DNA from: AWTP1-13 sp050248715
Lineage (GTDB): Bacteria; Pseudomonadota; Alphaproteobacteria; Rhizobiales; Hyphomicrobiaceae
Length of the DNA stretch: 64,000 bases
NCBI GenBank assembly: GCA_050248715.1
Contig: JBFWRV010000025.1
Location: forward strand, 1-64,000
Direction: 5' to 3'
In this document: positions 16,658-25,230 of the stretch, in pieces
Layout: each line of letters begins with the position of its first letter
How positions within the stretch are numbered: position 1 is the first letter of the stretch
Position numbers and translations under genes: made by a program
Notes under the pieces: generated by a model
Seen by the model: the letters and a program-made list of their open reading frames with translations, nothing else
Told to the model about the DNA's origin: nothing
Database searches by the model: none

Positions 16658-18355
16658 ATGCCCGCCTCGCAGCATCAACAGCCGAAATCCGACATCGAGA
16701 TTGCCCAGGCCGCCAGGATGCGGCCGATCGTGGACATCGCGCGCGAGAAGCTCGGCATCGCCGCGGAGAACCTGCAGCCCTACGGCCACTACAAGGCCAA
16801 GGTGTCCATGGACTACGTCAAATCGCTCAAGGGCAAGAAGGACGGCAAGCTGATCCTGGTGACGGCGATCTCGCCGACCCCGGCCGGCGAAGGCAAGACC
16901 ACGACGACGGTGGGCCTCACGGACGCGCTCAACGTCATCGGCAAGAAGGCGATGATGTGCCTGCGCGAGCCCTCGCTCGGGCCCTGCTTCGGCGTAAAGG
17001 GCGGCGCGGCGGGCGGCGGCTATGCCCAGGTCGTGCCGATGGAGGACATCAACCTCCACTTCACCGGCGACTTCCATGCCATTACCTCCGCGCACAACCT
17101 GCTCGCGGCGCTGGTGGACAATCACATCTACTGGGGCAATGCGCTGGGGCTCGACTCCCGCCGCGTTGCCTGGCGGCGCGTGATGGACATGAACGACCGC
17201 GCGCTGCGCGAGATCGTGTGCTCGCTTGGCGGCGTCGCCAACGGCTATCCGCGCGAAGCGGGCTTCGACATCACGGTGGCCTCCGAGGTGATGGCGATCT
17301 TCTGCCTCGCCCGGGATCTCGAGGATCTCAAGACGCGGCTCGGCAACATCATCGTCGGCTACACGCGTGACCGCAAACCCGTGCGTGCGAAGGAGCTCAA
17401 CGCGCATGGCGCCATGACGGCGCTGCTGAAGGATGCGATTGCGCCGAACCTCGTGCAGACGCTGGAAGGCACGCCCGCGTTCATTCACGGCGGCCCCTTC
17501 GCCAACATCGCGCATGGCTGCAACTCGGTGTCCGCCACCGCGACGGCGCTGAAGCTTGCCGACTATGTGGTCACGGAGGCCGGCTTCGGCGCCGACCTCG
17601 GCGCGGAGAAATTCCTGGACATCAAGTGCCGCAAGGCCGGCCTCAAGCCCGACTGTGTCGTCGTCGTCGCCACCATCCGCGCGCTCAAAATGCACGGCGG
17701 CGTCAAGAAGGAGGACTTGAAGAAGGAGAACCTCAAGGCGCTGGAAGCGGGCATGTCCAACCTGCAGCGCCACATCGAGAACATCAAGAAGTTCGGCCTG
17801 CCCGCGGTCGTGTCGATCAACCGCTTCTCGGCCGACACGGATGCCGAGATCGCGCTGGTGAAGGAGAGGTGCAAGTCGCTGGGCGTGGAGGCGCTGATGG
17901 CCGATCACTGGGCCATGGGCGGGGAGGGCGCGGCGGATGTTGCGCGCGCGGTCGTCAAGGTGATCGACGAGGGCAAGGCCAATCTGAAGCTGCTCTATGC
18001 CGACGACATGCCGCTGTTCGACAAGGTGCGCACGATCGCCAAGGAGATCTACCGCGCCGACGATGCCACGGCCGACAAGTCGGTGAAGGACCAGCTCAAG
18101 GCGTGGGAGGACATGGGCTTCGGCGAGCTGCCGGTCTGCATCGCCAAGACGCAGTATTCCTTCTCGACCAATCCCGATGCAAAGGGGGCGCCCACGGGCT
18201 TCAACATCCCGGTGCGGGAGGTGCGCCTGTCCGCGGGGGCGGAGTTCATCGTCGCGATCTGCGGTGAGATCATGACCATGCCCGGCCTGCCCAAGGTGCC
18301 GTCCGCCGATTCGATCGACGTCAACGCCGAAGGCAAGATCGTCGGGCTGTTCTGA
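16658..18355 (+). CDS. fhs: formate-tetrahydrofolate ligase
   Basis: A 565-residue enzyme that makes 10-formyl-THF from formate, ATP and THF. The P-loop region SPTPAGEGKTTTT lies at about residues 72-84, followed by LREPSLGPCFGVKGGAAGGG, the folate/formyl-phosphate region FTGDFHAIT and the C-terminal EIMTMPGLPK. Length matches the 555-560 typical of the family. It is the last gene of the oxalate cluster, 87 bases after the formyltransferase, so it would capture formate released by Frc into the one-carbon pool for biosynthesis or oxidation. Also known as ftfL in methylotrophs. Confidence 0.95.
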   Translation: MPASQHQQPKSDIEIAQAARMRPIVDIAREKLGIAAENLQPYGHYKAKVSMDYVKSLKGKKDGKLILVTAISPTPAGEGKTTTTVGLTDALNVIGKKAMMCLREPSLGPCFGVKGGAAGGGYAQVVPMEDINLHFTGDFHAITSAHNLLAALVDNHIYWGNALGLDSRRVAWRRVMDMNDRALREIVCSLGGVANGYPREAGFDITVASEVMAIFCLARDLEDLKTRLGNIIVGYTRDRKPVRAKELNAHGAMTALLKDAIAPNLVQTLEGTPAFIHGGPFANIAHGCNSVSATATALKLADYVVTEAGFGADLGAEKFLDIKCRKAGLKPDCVVVVATIRALKMHGGVKKEDLKKENLKALEAGMSNLQRHIENIKKFGLPAVVSINRFSADTDAEIALVKERCKSLGVEALMADHWAMGGEGAADVARAVVKVIDEGKANLKLLYADDMPLFDKVRTIAKEIYRADDATADKSVKDQLKAWEDMGFGELPVCIAKTQYSFSTNPDAKGAPTGFNIPVREVRLSAGAEFIVAICGEIMTMPGLPKVPSADSIDVNAEGKIVGLF

Positions 18356-18360
18356 GCTGC

Positions 18361-18472
18361 TGTCATCCCGGACGCGCGCGGCGCGTATCCGGGACCCAGG
18401 GCAACGAGGAATGCGCGGCGTTTGTGGTCCCTGGGTTCCGGCTCTCGCGCTCCGCGCTCAGCCGGAATGACA
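18361..18472. repeat. intergenic mosaic palindrome (repeat family A, copy A2)
   Basis: About 112 bp from TGTCATCCCGG to CCGGAATGACA with inner GGACCCAGGG/TCCCTGGGTT arms. It starts five bases after the fhs stop, suggesting a role at the 3' end of that transcript. A family B repeat follows within 50 bases. Confidence 0.75.
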
Positions 18473-18519
18473 ACCTGCATTGTGCGCGCGCGCTGTTGCG
18501 GGTTGTGCGTGGGCATCGC

Positions 18520-18596
18520 GCGTAGGGTGCAAAAGCGCAGCGCATTGCGCCGATCTGCCGGCGTTTCGGCGCAATGCGGCTTCGCCTTTTGCGCCC
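18520..18596. repeat. intergenic palindrome (repeat family B, copy B1)
   Basis: Two inverted halves: TAGGGTGCAAAAGCGCAGCG at the left and AATGCGGCTTCGCCTTTTGC at the right, around a GCGCCGA...TCGGCGC centre. Copies or half-copies occur at 24219, 49705, 50797 and 53676. Confidence 0.7.
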
Positions 18597-18646
18597 TCGG
18601 GCGTAAGCAGGTTGCGGCGCGCCCGCAGCCATTCCATAAGAATCCC

Positions 18647-20488
18647 GTGGCGGCAGATTCTTCAGCTTCGGGCGCGCATGGGGGCCTCGACGCGGCGCGT
18701 CGGGTGCTGCGAGATACGTTCGGCCACGCGGAGTTTCGTGGCCTGCAGGCCGGCGTGATCGGCGAGGTGCTGGCCGGGCGCAGTGCGCTCGCGGTGCTCC
18801 CGACGGGTGGCGGCAAGAGCCTGTGCTACCAGATCCCATCGCTGGTGCGGGCGGGCGTCGGCCTCGTGGTCTCGCCGCTGATCGCGCTCATGTCGGATCA
18901 GGTGGCGGCCCTGCAGCAGTCGGGCGTGGCGGCCGAGAAGCTCGACTCCAGCATCGGCTTCGACGAGCGCGACTTCATCTGGCACCGCATCGGCGAAGGG
19001 ACGCTTGATCTGCTCTATCTTTCGCCCGAAGGCCTGATGCAGCCGGCGATGCTGGAGCGCCTGGCCCGCGTGCCGCTGGCGCTGGTGGCCATCGATGAGG
19101 CGCACTGCGTCAGCCAATGGGGCCACGACTTCCGCCCCGAGTATCGCATGCTCGGTCGTCTTGCCGAGGTGTTCCCGCAAGCGCCTCGTCTCGCCGTCAC
19201 CGCGACGGCCGACGCGCGCACGCGCGAGGATATCCGCGCGGAGCTCAAACTAGGCGGCGCGCGGGAGTTCGTGGACAGCTTCGCGCGGCCCGAGATCGCC
19301 CTGTCGGCGGAGCGCAAGCGCGGCAAGGGCCACTCCCGCGTGCTGGAGCTGGTGGCCGAGCGTCCCAGGCGTTCCGGCGTCGTTTACGCAGGCTCGCGCG
19401 ACGGAGTGGAGAAACTGGCCGAGTCGCTGGTTGCCGCAGGGGTGCCCGCGCTCGCCTATCATGCCGGCCTCGACAAGGGCGTGCGCGCGGAGCGGCTGGA
19501 GCACTACCTGGAAGCGGACGCGGCGGTGATGGTCGCCACCATCGCCTTCGGCATGGGCGTCGACAAGCCTGATGTGCGCTATGTCATCCACGCCGATCCG
19601 CCGGCCTCGATCGAGGCCTACTGGCAGGAGATCGGCCGCGCGGGGCGCGACGGCGCGCCCGCCGAGGGCATCACGCTCTATTCTTCGGCCGACCTCGCCT
19701 GGGCGCTCCGGCGCATCGATAGCCGTGACATCGACGGCAAGGTCAAGGGCGTGCAGGTGCGCAAGGTGCGCCAGCTCTACAATATGCTGGACGGCACGGG
19801 ATGCCGCGCGGGTGCGGTGCGGCGCTACTTCGGCGAGGCCGACGTCGCCGCGTGCGGGCAGTGCGACCTCTGCCTGAGCCTGCCCGCGGCGGCGGACGCG
19901 ACGGAAGCCGCGCAGAAGGCGCTCTCGGCCGTGCACCGCCTCGGTGGCCGGTTCGGGCGCGGGCGCGTCATCGACCATCTGCTCGGCAAGTCGACGGACG
20001 TGCCGGCCGCGGAGATGGGGATGTCGACCTTCGGCATCGGCCGCGAGTTCAGCGCCGCGGGCTGGCGCGATCTGCTGGACCAGCTCCTGTTCGAGGGCCT
20101 GCTGCGCGAGGATCCCAACGACGGCCGGCCGCTGATCGGGCTCGGCGAGGCCGAGGATGTGCGTGCCGTCTATCGCGGGGAGCGTCGCGTCGCCATGCGC
20201 CAGATGGCCGAGGCCAGCAAGACGCCGCGGGCGCGCAAGCGCGGCGGCGAGCGGCTCGGCGTGGAGCTGGCGGACGCGGCGCTTTTCGAAGCCCTGCGCG
20301 CGTGGCGGCGCGACCGCGCGGCCGAGCAGCACGTGCCGCCATACGTCATTTTTCACGACATCACGCTCTCGGCCATCGCGCGACAACGTCCTCTCAGCGC
20401 GGACGCGCTGGCCAAGGTGAGCGGCGTCGGGCAGAGGAAACTCGAACGCTATGGTGCCGACGTCCTGCAGATCGTGCGCGCAAGCTGA
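18647..20488 (+). CDS. recQ: RecQ-family ATP-dependent DNA helicase
   Basis: About 613 residues. Walker A is LPTGGGKSLCYQ, Walker B is the DEAH-type IDEAHCVSQWGHDFRPEY, motif VI is QEIGRAGRDG, the zinc cluster is seen in GCRAG...CGQCDLC, then a winged helix and a C-terminal HRDC domain (PPYVIFHD, LSADALAKVSGVGQRKLERYG). It unwinds DNA 3'-5' in recombination and repair. The frame is open back to 18422, but that part is repeat sequence; GTG 18647 is chosen because it is the last good start before the helicase domain. No strong ribosome site is seen, so the exact N-terminus is uncertain. It is unrelated in function to the flanking metabolic genes. Confidence 0.92.
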   Translation: MAADSSASGAHGGLDAARRVLRDTFGHAEFRGLQAGVIGEVLAGRSALAVLPTGGGKSLCYQIPSLVRAGVGLVVSPLIALMSDQVAALQQSGVAAEKLDSSIGFDERDFIWHRIGEGTLDLLYLSPEGLMQPAMLERLARVPLALVAIDEAHCVSQWGHDFRPEYRMLGRLAEVFPQAPRLAVTATADARTREDIRAELKLGGAREFVDSFARPEIALSAERKRGKGHSRVLELVAERPRRSGVVYAGSRDGVEKLAESLVAAGVPALAYHAGLDKGVRAERLEHYLEADAAVMVATIAFGMGVDKPDVRYVIHADPPASIEAYWQEIGRAGRDGAPAEGITLYSSADLAWALRRIDSRDIDGKVKGVQVRKVRQLYNMLDGTGCRAGAVRRYFGEADVAACGQCDLCLSLPAAADATEAAQKALSAVHRLGGRFGRGRVIDHLLGKSTDVPAAEMGMSTFGIGREFSAAGWRDLLDQLLFEGLLREDPNDGRPLIGLGEAEDVRAVYRGERRVAMRQMAEASKTPRARKRGGERLGVELADAALFEALRAWRRDRAAEQHVPPYVIFHDITLSAIARQRPLSADALAKVSGVGQRKLERYGADVLQIVRAS

Positions 20489-20506
20489 ACGAGGCGGCAG
20501 CTGCCC

Positions 20507-20621
20507 TGTCATGCCGGAATTTCGCAGCAGCGAAATATCCGGCACCCAGAGCCGACGCTTCCGGCCGGCTCCATGTGGCTCTGGTTCCCCGATATTCGCC
20601 TTCGGCGAATTCCGGGATGAT
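20507..20621. repeat. intergenic mosaic palindrome (repeat family A, copy A3)
   Basis: Begins TGTCATGCCGGAATTTCGC and ends GCGAATTCCGGGATGAT, with GCACCCAGAGCC/GGCTCTGGTT inside. It lies between the convergent recQ and small secreted protein genes. Confidence 0.7.
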
Positions 20622-20644
20622 GGGGAGCAGGCTGGCAGATGGGG

Positions 20645-20944
20645 TCAGTCCTGGCACGGGCGGCCGCCGGCCGTGCAGGTGTATTGCCCGTCCTCCTGCG
20701 TGCAGCGATAGCTTGCGTCCTGTGCCTTGTTGTAATCGGCATACGATGCGCCGAGCGTGGGCATGGCGCGAACCTTGGCGCGCCAGTTGCCGCGGGCTTT
20801 GGCCTTGGCCAGAACCTCGAACCGCGACGGGTCGCCGCGCGCGCTGACGGCCTCGGCCGCGCATGTGGCGGCCCACGCCGGCGCACGCGGCACCAGCAGG
20901 ATCAGCAGCAGGCCGAGGGAAAGTGTGAACGGGATTGCAGGCAT
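20645..20944 (-). CDS. small secreted protein of unknown function
   Basis: A 99-residue protein with a clear signal peptide (LSLGLLLILLVPRAPAWA, cleavage about residue 25) and a mature part of some 75 residues with four cysteines (AATCAAEA, YRCTQE, YTCTAG, RPCQD). The pattern suggests disulfides in the periplasm. I do not recognise the family, though the opening CAAEAVSARGDPSRFEVLAKAKARGNWR resembles small alphaproteobacterial exported proteins of undefined role. It is divergent from the RraA-like gene with about 100 bases between the starts. Confidence 0.6.
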   Translation of the reverse strand: MPAIPFTLSLGLLLILLVPRAPAWAATCAAEAVSARGDPSRFEVLAKAKARGNWRAKVRAMPTLGASYADYNKAQDASYRCTQEDGQYTCTAGGRPCQD

Positions 20945-21042
20945 GCGCGGGCCATTGGTTGTGCATCGGGCAGCGGAACGATACGACTTCGCTGGCAGGG
21001 CGCCTAGGGCGGCCGGACACATGCGGCCGAAAGGAGCAGGCG

Positions 21043-21693
21043 ATGAGTGCATCCGATGATGTTCTTGAGAGATTCAAGGGGCTCGCCACGCCGACCATTG
21101 CCAATGCGCTGGACGACGTGGGGTTCGAGGGCGTGCTCGTCGGCCTGACCCAGATGGTACCCGGCACGCGCTGCATCGGCCGTGCCGTGACCGTGCGTGA
21201 GATCACGGGACGGCGCGGCGATTTCACCTCCGCGGACTTCAAGGTCGGCCAGATCATCGACGCGGCCAGAGCCGGTGACGTGCTCGTCATCGACAACGGC
21301 GGACACTGCGTCTCGACCTTCGGCGGGCTTGCCACCCTGGCGGCCAAGCTCAAGGGTGTCGCGGGCCTCGTGGCCGATACCGGCGTGCGCGACCGCGAGG
21401 AGATGATCGAGCACCAGTTTCCCGTTTTCGCCCGCCACATGACGCCCCTGACGGGGCGCTCGCGTCTGGCGATCGCGGCCATCAACGAGCCGGTGAGCTG
21501 CGGTGGCGTGCGCGTGCGGCCGGGCGACGTGATCGTCGCGGACGGTTCGGGCGTCGTTTGTGTGCCGGCCGAGCATGCCGCCGAGGTTGCGCGGCTGGCG
21601 CTCGGCTACGCCAACGACGACGCCGCGGCGGCGGTCGAACTCGCCAAGGGACTGACCTTCAGCGCTGCGATGGCCAAGTTCGCACGCATCTGA
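21043..21693 (+). CDS. RraA-like / 4-hydroxy-4-methyl-2-oxoglutarate aldolase family protein
   Basis: A 216-residue protein of the RraA/HMG-aldolase fold. The segments IDNGGHCVSTFGG and VADTGVRDREE include the Arg-Asp pair that binds substrate and divalent metal in the class II pyruvate aldolases. True RraA (RNase E inhibitor) proteins are about 160 residues; the extra C-terminal part (VRVRPGDVIVADGSGVVCVP and on) fits the metabolic branch that cleaves 4-hydroxy-2-oxoacids or decarboxylates oxaloacetate. AAGGAGCAGG precedes the ATG. It is followed by an MFS carrier and an oxidoreductase on the same strand, suggesting a small uptake-and-cleavage pathway. Old annotations call this demethylmenaquinone methyltransferase, which is wrong. 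Confidence 0.85.
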   Translation: MSASDDVLERFKGLATPTIANALDDVGFEGVLVGLTQMVPGTRCIGRAVTVREITGRRGDFTSADFKVGQIIDAARAGDVLVIDNGGHCVSTFGGLATLAAKLKGVAGLVADTGVRDREEMIEHQFPVFARHMTPLTGRSRLAIAAINEPVSCGGVRVRPGDVIVADGSGVVCVPAEHAAEVARLALGYANDDAAAAVELAKGLTFSAAMAKFARI

Positions 21694-21719
21694 GCCGGAC
21701 GAGGCGCGGAAAACCACGC

Positions 21720-23015
21720 GTGAAACACCCCGCCGGCCAGGATGACGGGTTGAAGGCCGAGGAGGCCGGGCGCTCGTTTCTCACGACGCTGGTGACGCTC
21801 ACCTTCGTCATGAATCTCATCGCGCGCGGAGTGCCCGAGACGTTCGCGGTGTTCCTGCTGCCAGTGCAGCAGGGTCTCGGCGTCTCGCGCTCCAGTATCA
21901 CGCTCACGTACTCCGTCTACATGCTCGCCTACGGGTTCTCGGGGCCCCTGGCCGGTCAGCTGATCGACCGCGGCGGCGCGCGCGCCGCCTACGGCTTCGG
22001 ACTTGCGTGCCTGGGGCTCGGCTACTTCCTGGCAGGCTTCTCGACCGAGCTGTGGCACTACATGCTGACCGTCGGCTTCCTCGGCGGGCTCGGCGCCGCC
22101 GCTCTCGGCATGATCGCGGCCTCCGCGCTGCTGAGCCGCTGGTTCACCAGCCGCATCGGCTCGATCATGTCCCTGCCTTACGCCGCGATCGGCGCCGGCA
22201 TGCTGGTGCTGCCGCCGCTGACCCAGATGCTGCTCGGCGTCTATGACTGGCGTGTCACGCACATGATCCTCGGCGTCGGCGTCCTGGCGCTGCTGCCTTT
22301 GGTGATGCTGCTGCCGCTCGGCCGCATCTCGGCGGGTTCAAAGGCGTGGCGGGCGCTGCGCATCAGCGCGTCAGGTGCGCCCACGAACCCCTGGACGATC
22401 GCGGCGACGTTGCGCACCAGCGCGTTCTGGGGCCTTTTCCTCGCCTATCTCTCCACGGCCGTGGCTGCCTACAGCGTCGTGCCCCATTCGGTTGCCTACC
22501 TGGTCGAGCAGGGCTTCGACCGGCAGCTGGCGGCGAATGCCTTTGGCCTCGCCGGCATGCTCTCGGCGGTCGGCATCGTCGCCGTGGGATGGCTCTCGGA
22601 CCGCTTCGGCCGCCGGCAGACGGCGACGCTCACGTACCTGTCGACCATTACAGGCATCGCCGCGCTGTCTCTCATTTCGATCTGGCCGTCGCTGGCGCTC
22701 GTCTACATGTTCGTTCTCTTCTTCGGCCTCGTGCAGGGTGCACGTGGGCCCATCATCGTCGCCATGGTGGCACGGATGTTTCCGGGCGGGGTCGGGGTGG
22801 TTTACGGGACGCTGTCGGTCGCGCAGGGTGTGGGTGCGGCGTTCGGATCGTGGGCCTCGGGGCTGCTCTACGAGCTGACCGGGAACTACAGGGCGTCGTT
22901 CATGCTGGCCATCTGCGGGGCGCTGGTCGGGCTTTCCTCGTTCTGGCTCGTCCGCAGCCTGCGCGAGGAGCGGGTGGCGGCGCTGCCCGCCTCCGAGCCG
23001 GCGCGAGCACCGTGA
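21720..23015 (+). CDS. MFS transporter
   Basis: About 431 residues with 12 predicted membrane segments in two halves of six. The MFS loop motifs appear as GQLIDRGGARAAYG after helix 2 and GWLSDRFGRRQTA in the second half. The fold resembles the organic-acid (monocarboxylate/oxalate-formate antiporter-like) branch. GTG 21720 lies 26 bases after the RraA-like gene and gives a short cytoplasmic N-terminus; no good ribosome site decides it. Substrate is unknown; the neighbouring aldolase suggests a hydroxy- or oxo-acid. Confidence 0.87.
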   Translation: MKHPAGQDDGLKAEEAGRSFLTTLVTLTFVMNLIARGVPETFAVFLLPVQQGLGVSRSSITLTYSVYMLAYGFSGPLAGQLIDRGGARAAYGFGLACLGLGYFLAGFSTELWHYMLTVGFLGGLGAAALGMIAASALLSRWFTSRIGSIMSLPYAAIGAGMLVLPPLTQMLLGVYDWRVTHMILGVGVLALLPLVMLLPLGRISAGSKAWRALRISASGAPTNPWTIAATLRTSAFWGLFLAYLSTAVAAYSVVPHSVAYLVEQGFDRQLAANAFGLAGMLSAVGIVAVGWLSDRFGRRQTATLTYLSTITGIAALSLISIWPSLALVYMFVLFFGLVQGARGPIIVAMVARMFPGGVGVVYGTLSVAQGVGAAFGSWASGLLYELTGNYRASFMLAICGALVGLSSFWLVRSLREERVAALPASEPARAP

Positions 23016-23065
23016 AGACTGCACGGGCAGGCTGGCGAACGCCGGGACGAGCCGGTGGATGCGTG

Positions 23066-23093
23066 CCTGGGTCCGGCCTTCGCCGGGATGACG
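23066..23093. repeat. half copy of repeat family A
   Basis: The right-hand arm only: CCTGGGTCCGGCC followed by TTCGCCGGGATGACG. It lies between the MFS and oxidoreductase genes. Confidence 0.5.
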
Positions 23094-23176
23094 TTGGTTG
23101 ATGGCGCGTGCGGTGCTGCGACGTCGTTCTGGCGGAGGCCGGAATCCCGCACACTGGGCAAGGGAGCTCTGCTGCA

Positions 23177-24202
23177 ATGGTCCAACACCGCATCGCTCTC
23201 GTCGGCCTCGGCATGGCCGTGACGCCGCACGCCAAGAGCCTCGTCGACCTGGCTGATCGCGCCGAGGTCGTGCGCGCCATCAGCCCGAGCGCGGGACGGC
23301 GGGAGGCCTTCGGCGCCCGCTTTCCGTTTCCGGTCGCTGACAGCCTGGCCGCCGTGCTGGAAGACGCGAGCATCGATGCGGTGGCCGTGCTGACGCCGCC
23401 GAGCACTCATCTCGAGATCGTCACGGCCCTGGCGCGCGCGGGCAAGCACGTGCTGCTGGAGAAGCCGCTCGATGTGTCCACGGCACGGGCCGAGCAGCTG
23501 GTGGCCGCCTGTCGCGATGCCGGCGTCGTGCTCGGCGTCGTGCTGCAGCATCGCTTCAAGCCGGCGGCCGAGCGGCTTGCCGGCATCCTGCGTGCGGGCG
23601 AACTCGGCGAGATCGTCAACTGCTCCACCAGCATTCGCCTGTGGCGCCCGCAGAGCTATTACGAGGAGCCCGGCCGCGGCACGCGGGCCCGCGACGGCGG
23701 GGGCGTGCTGCTGACGCAGGGCATCCACACGCTCGACCTGATGCTCAGCCTCTCCGGCCCCGTGGCGGAGGTCGTCGGCTACGCGCGCACCTCGCCGGTG
23801 CATCGCATGGAGACCGAGGACCTCGTGTGCGCCGCGGTGCGCTTTGCCGACGGCGCCGTCGGGGTCATCGACGCCACCACGGCCGCCTTTCCCGGCGCCC
23901 CCGAGCGCATCGAGCTGATCGGTACGAAGGGTACGGCGTCATTGGCAGGCACGGCGCTGGCGGTGCACTTTCATGATGGACGCCGCGTGGCGGTCGAGGC
24001 CGACGCATCTCCCGGCGGAACCGGCGCCGACCCGATGGCCTTTCCGCACGACTATCATCTGGGGGTCTGGCGCGACTTCCTCGACGCCATCGATGCCGGC
24101 CGTCTCCCGCGGGTCTGCGGGGAGGAAGCGCTCAAGGTGCACCGCCTGATCGATGCGCTGCTGGAGGCGGGAGCGAGCGGGCGCGAGGCCGAAGTGCGCT
24201 GA
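23177..24202 (+). CDS. Gfo/Idh/MocA-family NAD(P)-dependent oxidoreductase
   Basis: A 341-residue protein with an N-terminal Rossmann fold (IALVGLGMAVTPHAKS), the family hallmark EKP in VLLEKPLDV, and a C-terminal alpha/beta domain with the catalytic-helix region GGGVLLTQGIHTLDL, where the His is the usual acid-base residue. Enzymes of this family oxidise or reduce sugar, inositol or hydroxy-acid carbonyls. ATG 23177 has GGGAG about eleven bases upstream. It may belong with the RraA-like aldolase and MFS carrier upstream, though a 160-base gap with half a repeat separates them. Confidence 0.87.
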   Translation: MVQHRIALVGLGMAVTPHAKSLVDLADRAEVVRAISPSAGRREAFGARFPFPVADSLAAVLEDASIDAVAVLTPPSTHLEIVTALARAGKHVLLEKPLDVSTARAEQLVAACRDAGVVLGVVLQHRFKPAAERLAGILRAGELGEIVNCSTSIRLWRPQSYYEEPGRGTRARDGGGVLLTQGIHTLDLMLSLSGPVAEVVGYARTSPVHRMETEDLVCAAVRFADGAVGVIDATTAAFPGAPERIELIGTKGTASLAGTALAVHFHDGRRVAVEADASPGGTGADPMAFPHDYHLGVWRDFLDAIDAGRLPRVCGEEALKVHRLIDALLEAGASGREAEVR

Positions 24203-24218
24203 CGCCCGTGCTGGGGTG

Positions 24219-24254
24219 GTAGGGCGCCAATGCGGATTCGCCTTTTGCGCCCCA
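24219..24254. repeat. intergenic repeat family B, short copy B2
   Basis: GTAGGGCGCCAATGCGGATT then CGCCTTTTGCGCCCCA, a compact version of B1 with the centre deleted. It lies just after the oxidoreductase gene. Confidence 0.55.
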
Positions 24255-24342
24255 CGCGCTGTACCCGGCCCAACATCTCGACCGAGCCCGACCACGACCC
24301 AGTGCCGACGAGCCTGTCGAAGCACGGCCGGCACGCGCGGCC

Positions 24343-24366
24343 CGTCCTTCGACAAGCTCAGGACGA
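24343..24366. repeat. dispersed CTTCGACAAGCTCAGG palindrome
   Basis: Contains CGTCCTTCGACAAGCTCAGG and ends ACGA. The type is a known dispersed repeat in alphaproteobacterial genomes. A related sequence, GAGCTTGTCGAACCACGAGG, ends the hairpin at 37424-37452. Confidence 0.55.
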
Positions 24367-24410
24367 CGATCGGCAGGGCGAGGGCGTGCAGGACGAGGGT
24401 GAGCCCCGCT

Positions 24411-24941
24411 TTACTTCTCGCTCACCTCGCGCGGGGGATGGCAGGGCTGTGCCTCGACCTCGCAGCGCGTGAAGGTCTGGCCCAGCGTCGTCACCCCGCC
24501 CTCCTTGATCGAGGAGCGCGAGCACGTGTAGTTGACGTGGCGGGCGTTGTTGAGGTCCATGAACTTCTCGCCCAGGTGGAAGCGGATCGTGCCGGCCCAC
24601 GAATCGTTGGCGGCCTTCTTGGCGCCGTCGAGGGTCAGATGTTGATCGCCCACGGCCCGTCGCATTTCGCGGCAGGTGGGTCCGTCCTCGTACCCCTCGC
24701 GGCGAACATAGCTGTAGACGCGAGTTCTGCTGTGGGGCCGCGCGGCCTGTCGCGGGCGGTAGCAGCGGCCGTCGCTGCGGCAGTAAACACGCGCATAGTG
24801 CGGTCTGCCGTCGCGATGGGTGCCGACGCGGCGGACCTCCCAGTTGCCCGATTCGGTGCTTTGCGCCGGCTCCGGCAGGAGCAATGCCGCCACTGCGGCA
24901 GCCACCAACCAAGCCGTGCGTTCCCAACCCCTGCGTGTCAT
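24411..24941 (-). CDS. secreted cysteine-containing protein of unknown function
   Basis: A 176-residue protein with a Sec signal peptide (TAWLVAAAVAALLLPEPAQS) and a mature region rich in Arg, Tyr and Cys (VYCRSDGRCYRP, GPTCREM, NYTCSRS, RCEVEAQPC), suggesting several disulfides. ATG 24941 has GGAGGG about five bases upstream; the longer open frame to 25352 has no support. The family is not recognised. It is divergent from the acyl-CoA synthetase gene, and the other side ends in dispersed repeats. Confidence 0.6.
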   Translation of the reverse strand: MTRRGWERTAWLVAAAVAALLLPEPAQSTESGNWEVRRVGTHRDGRPHYARVYCRSDGRCYRPRQAARPHSRTRVYSYVRREGYEDGPTCREMRRAVGDQHLTLDGAKKAANDSWAGTIRFHLGEKFMDLNNARHVNYTCSRSSIKEGGVTTLGQTFTRCEVEAQPCHPPREVSEK

Positions 24942-25230
24942 GTGTGCCCTCCACGCTCCCAACGGTGCATGCGGGGCGGATGCTATACAATTCGAGAGTC
25001 GTCTCAACCGACTGCCCCCGCAATCCACAGGAGACACGCGTGTCTGGCGCCGCGAGAGGCGTTCCCGCCACGATGCCGCCGATTTGCGTGGAAAGGCGGG
25101 CCAATTCAGCGAAGTCATTGCGACGCGCGGGGCTGCGTCGCCGGGCCCGCATAGGCGGCAGCCTCTGTCGCGTTGCCGCCCGGCGCGAGCGATGCTTTCA
25201 TTGGCCGACACGCACGCCGGGGACTCCTCC

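Noticed and set aside
15089..17908. 939-codon open frame on the minus strand
   Set aside because: It lies opposite frc, the formyltransferase and fhs, whose products are clearly recognisable. The antisense frame is open only because GC-rich codons on the plus strand avoid stop complements, and its protein is low-complexity with no family features.
24820..25230. N-terminal extension of the NDP-forming acyl-CoA synthetase
   Set aside because: This part overlaps the divergent secreted-protein gene and has no similarity to the family, whose normal start is at 25231.
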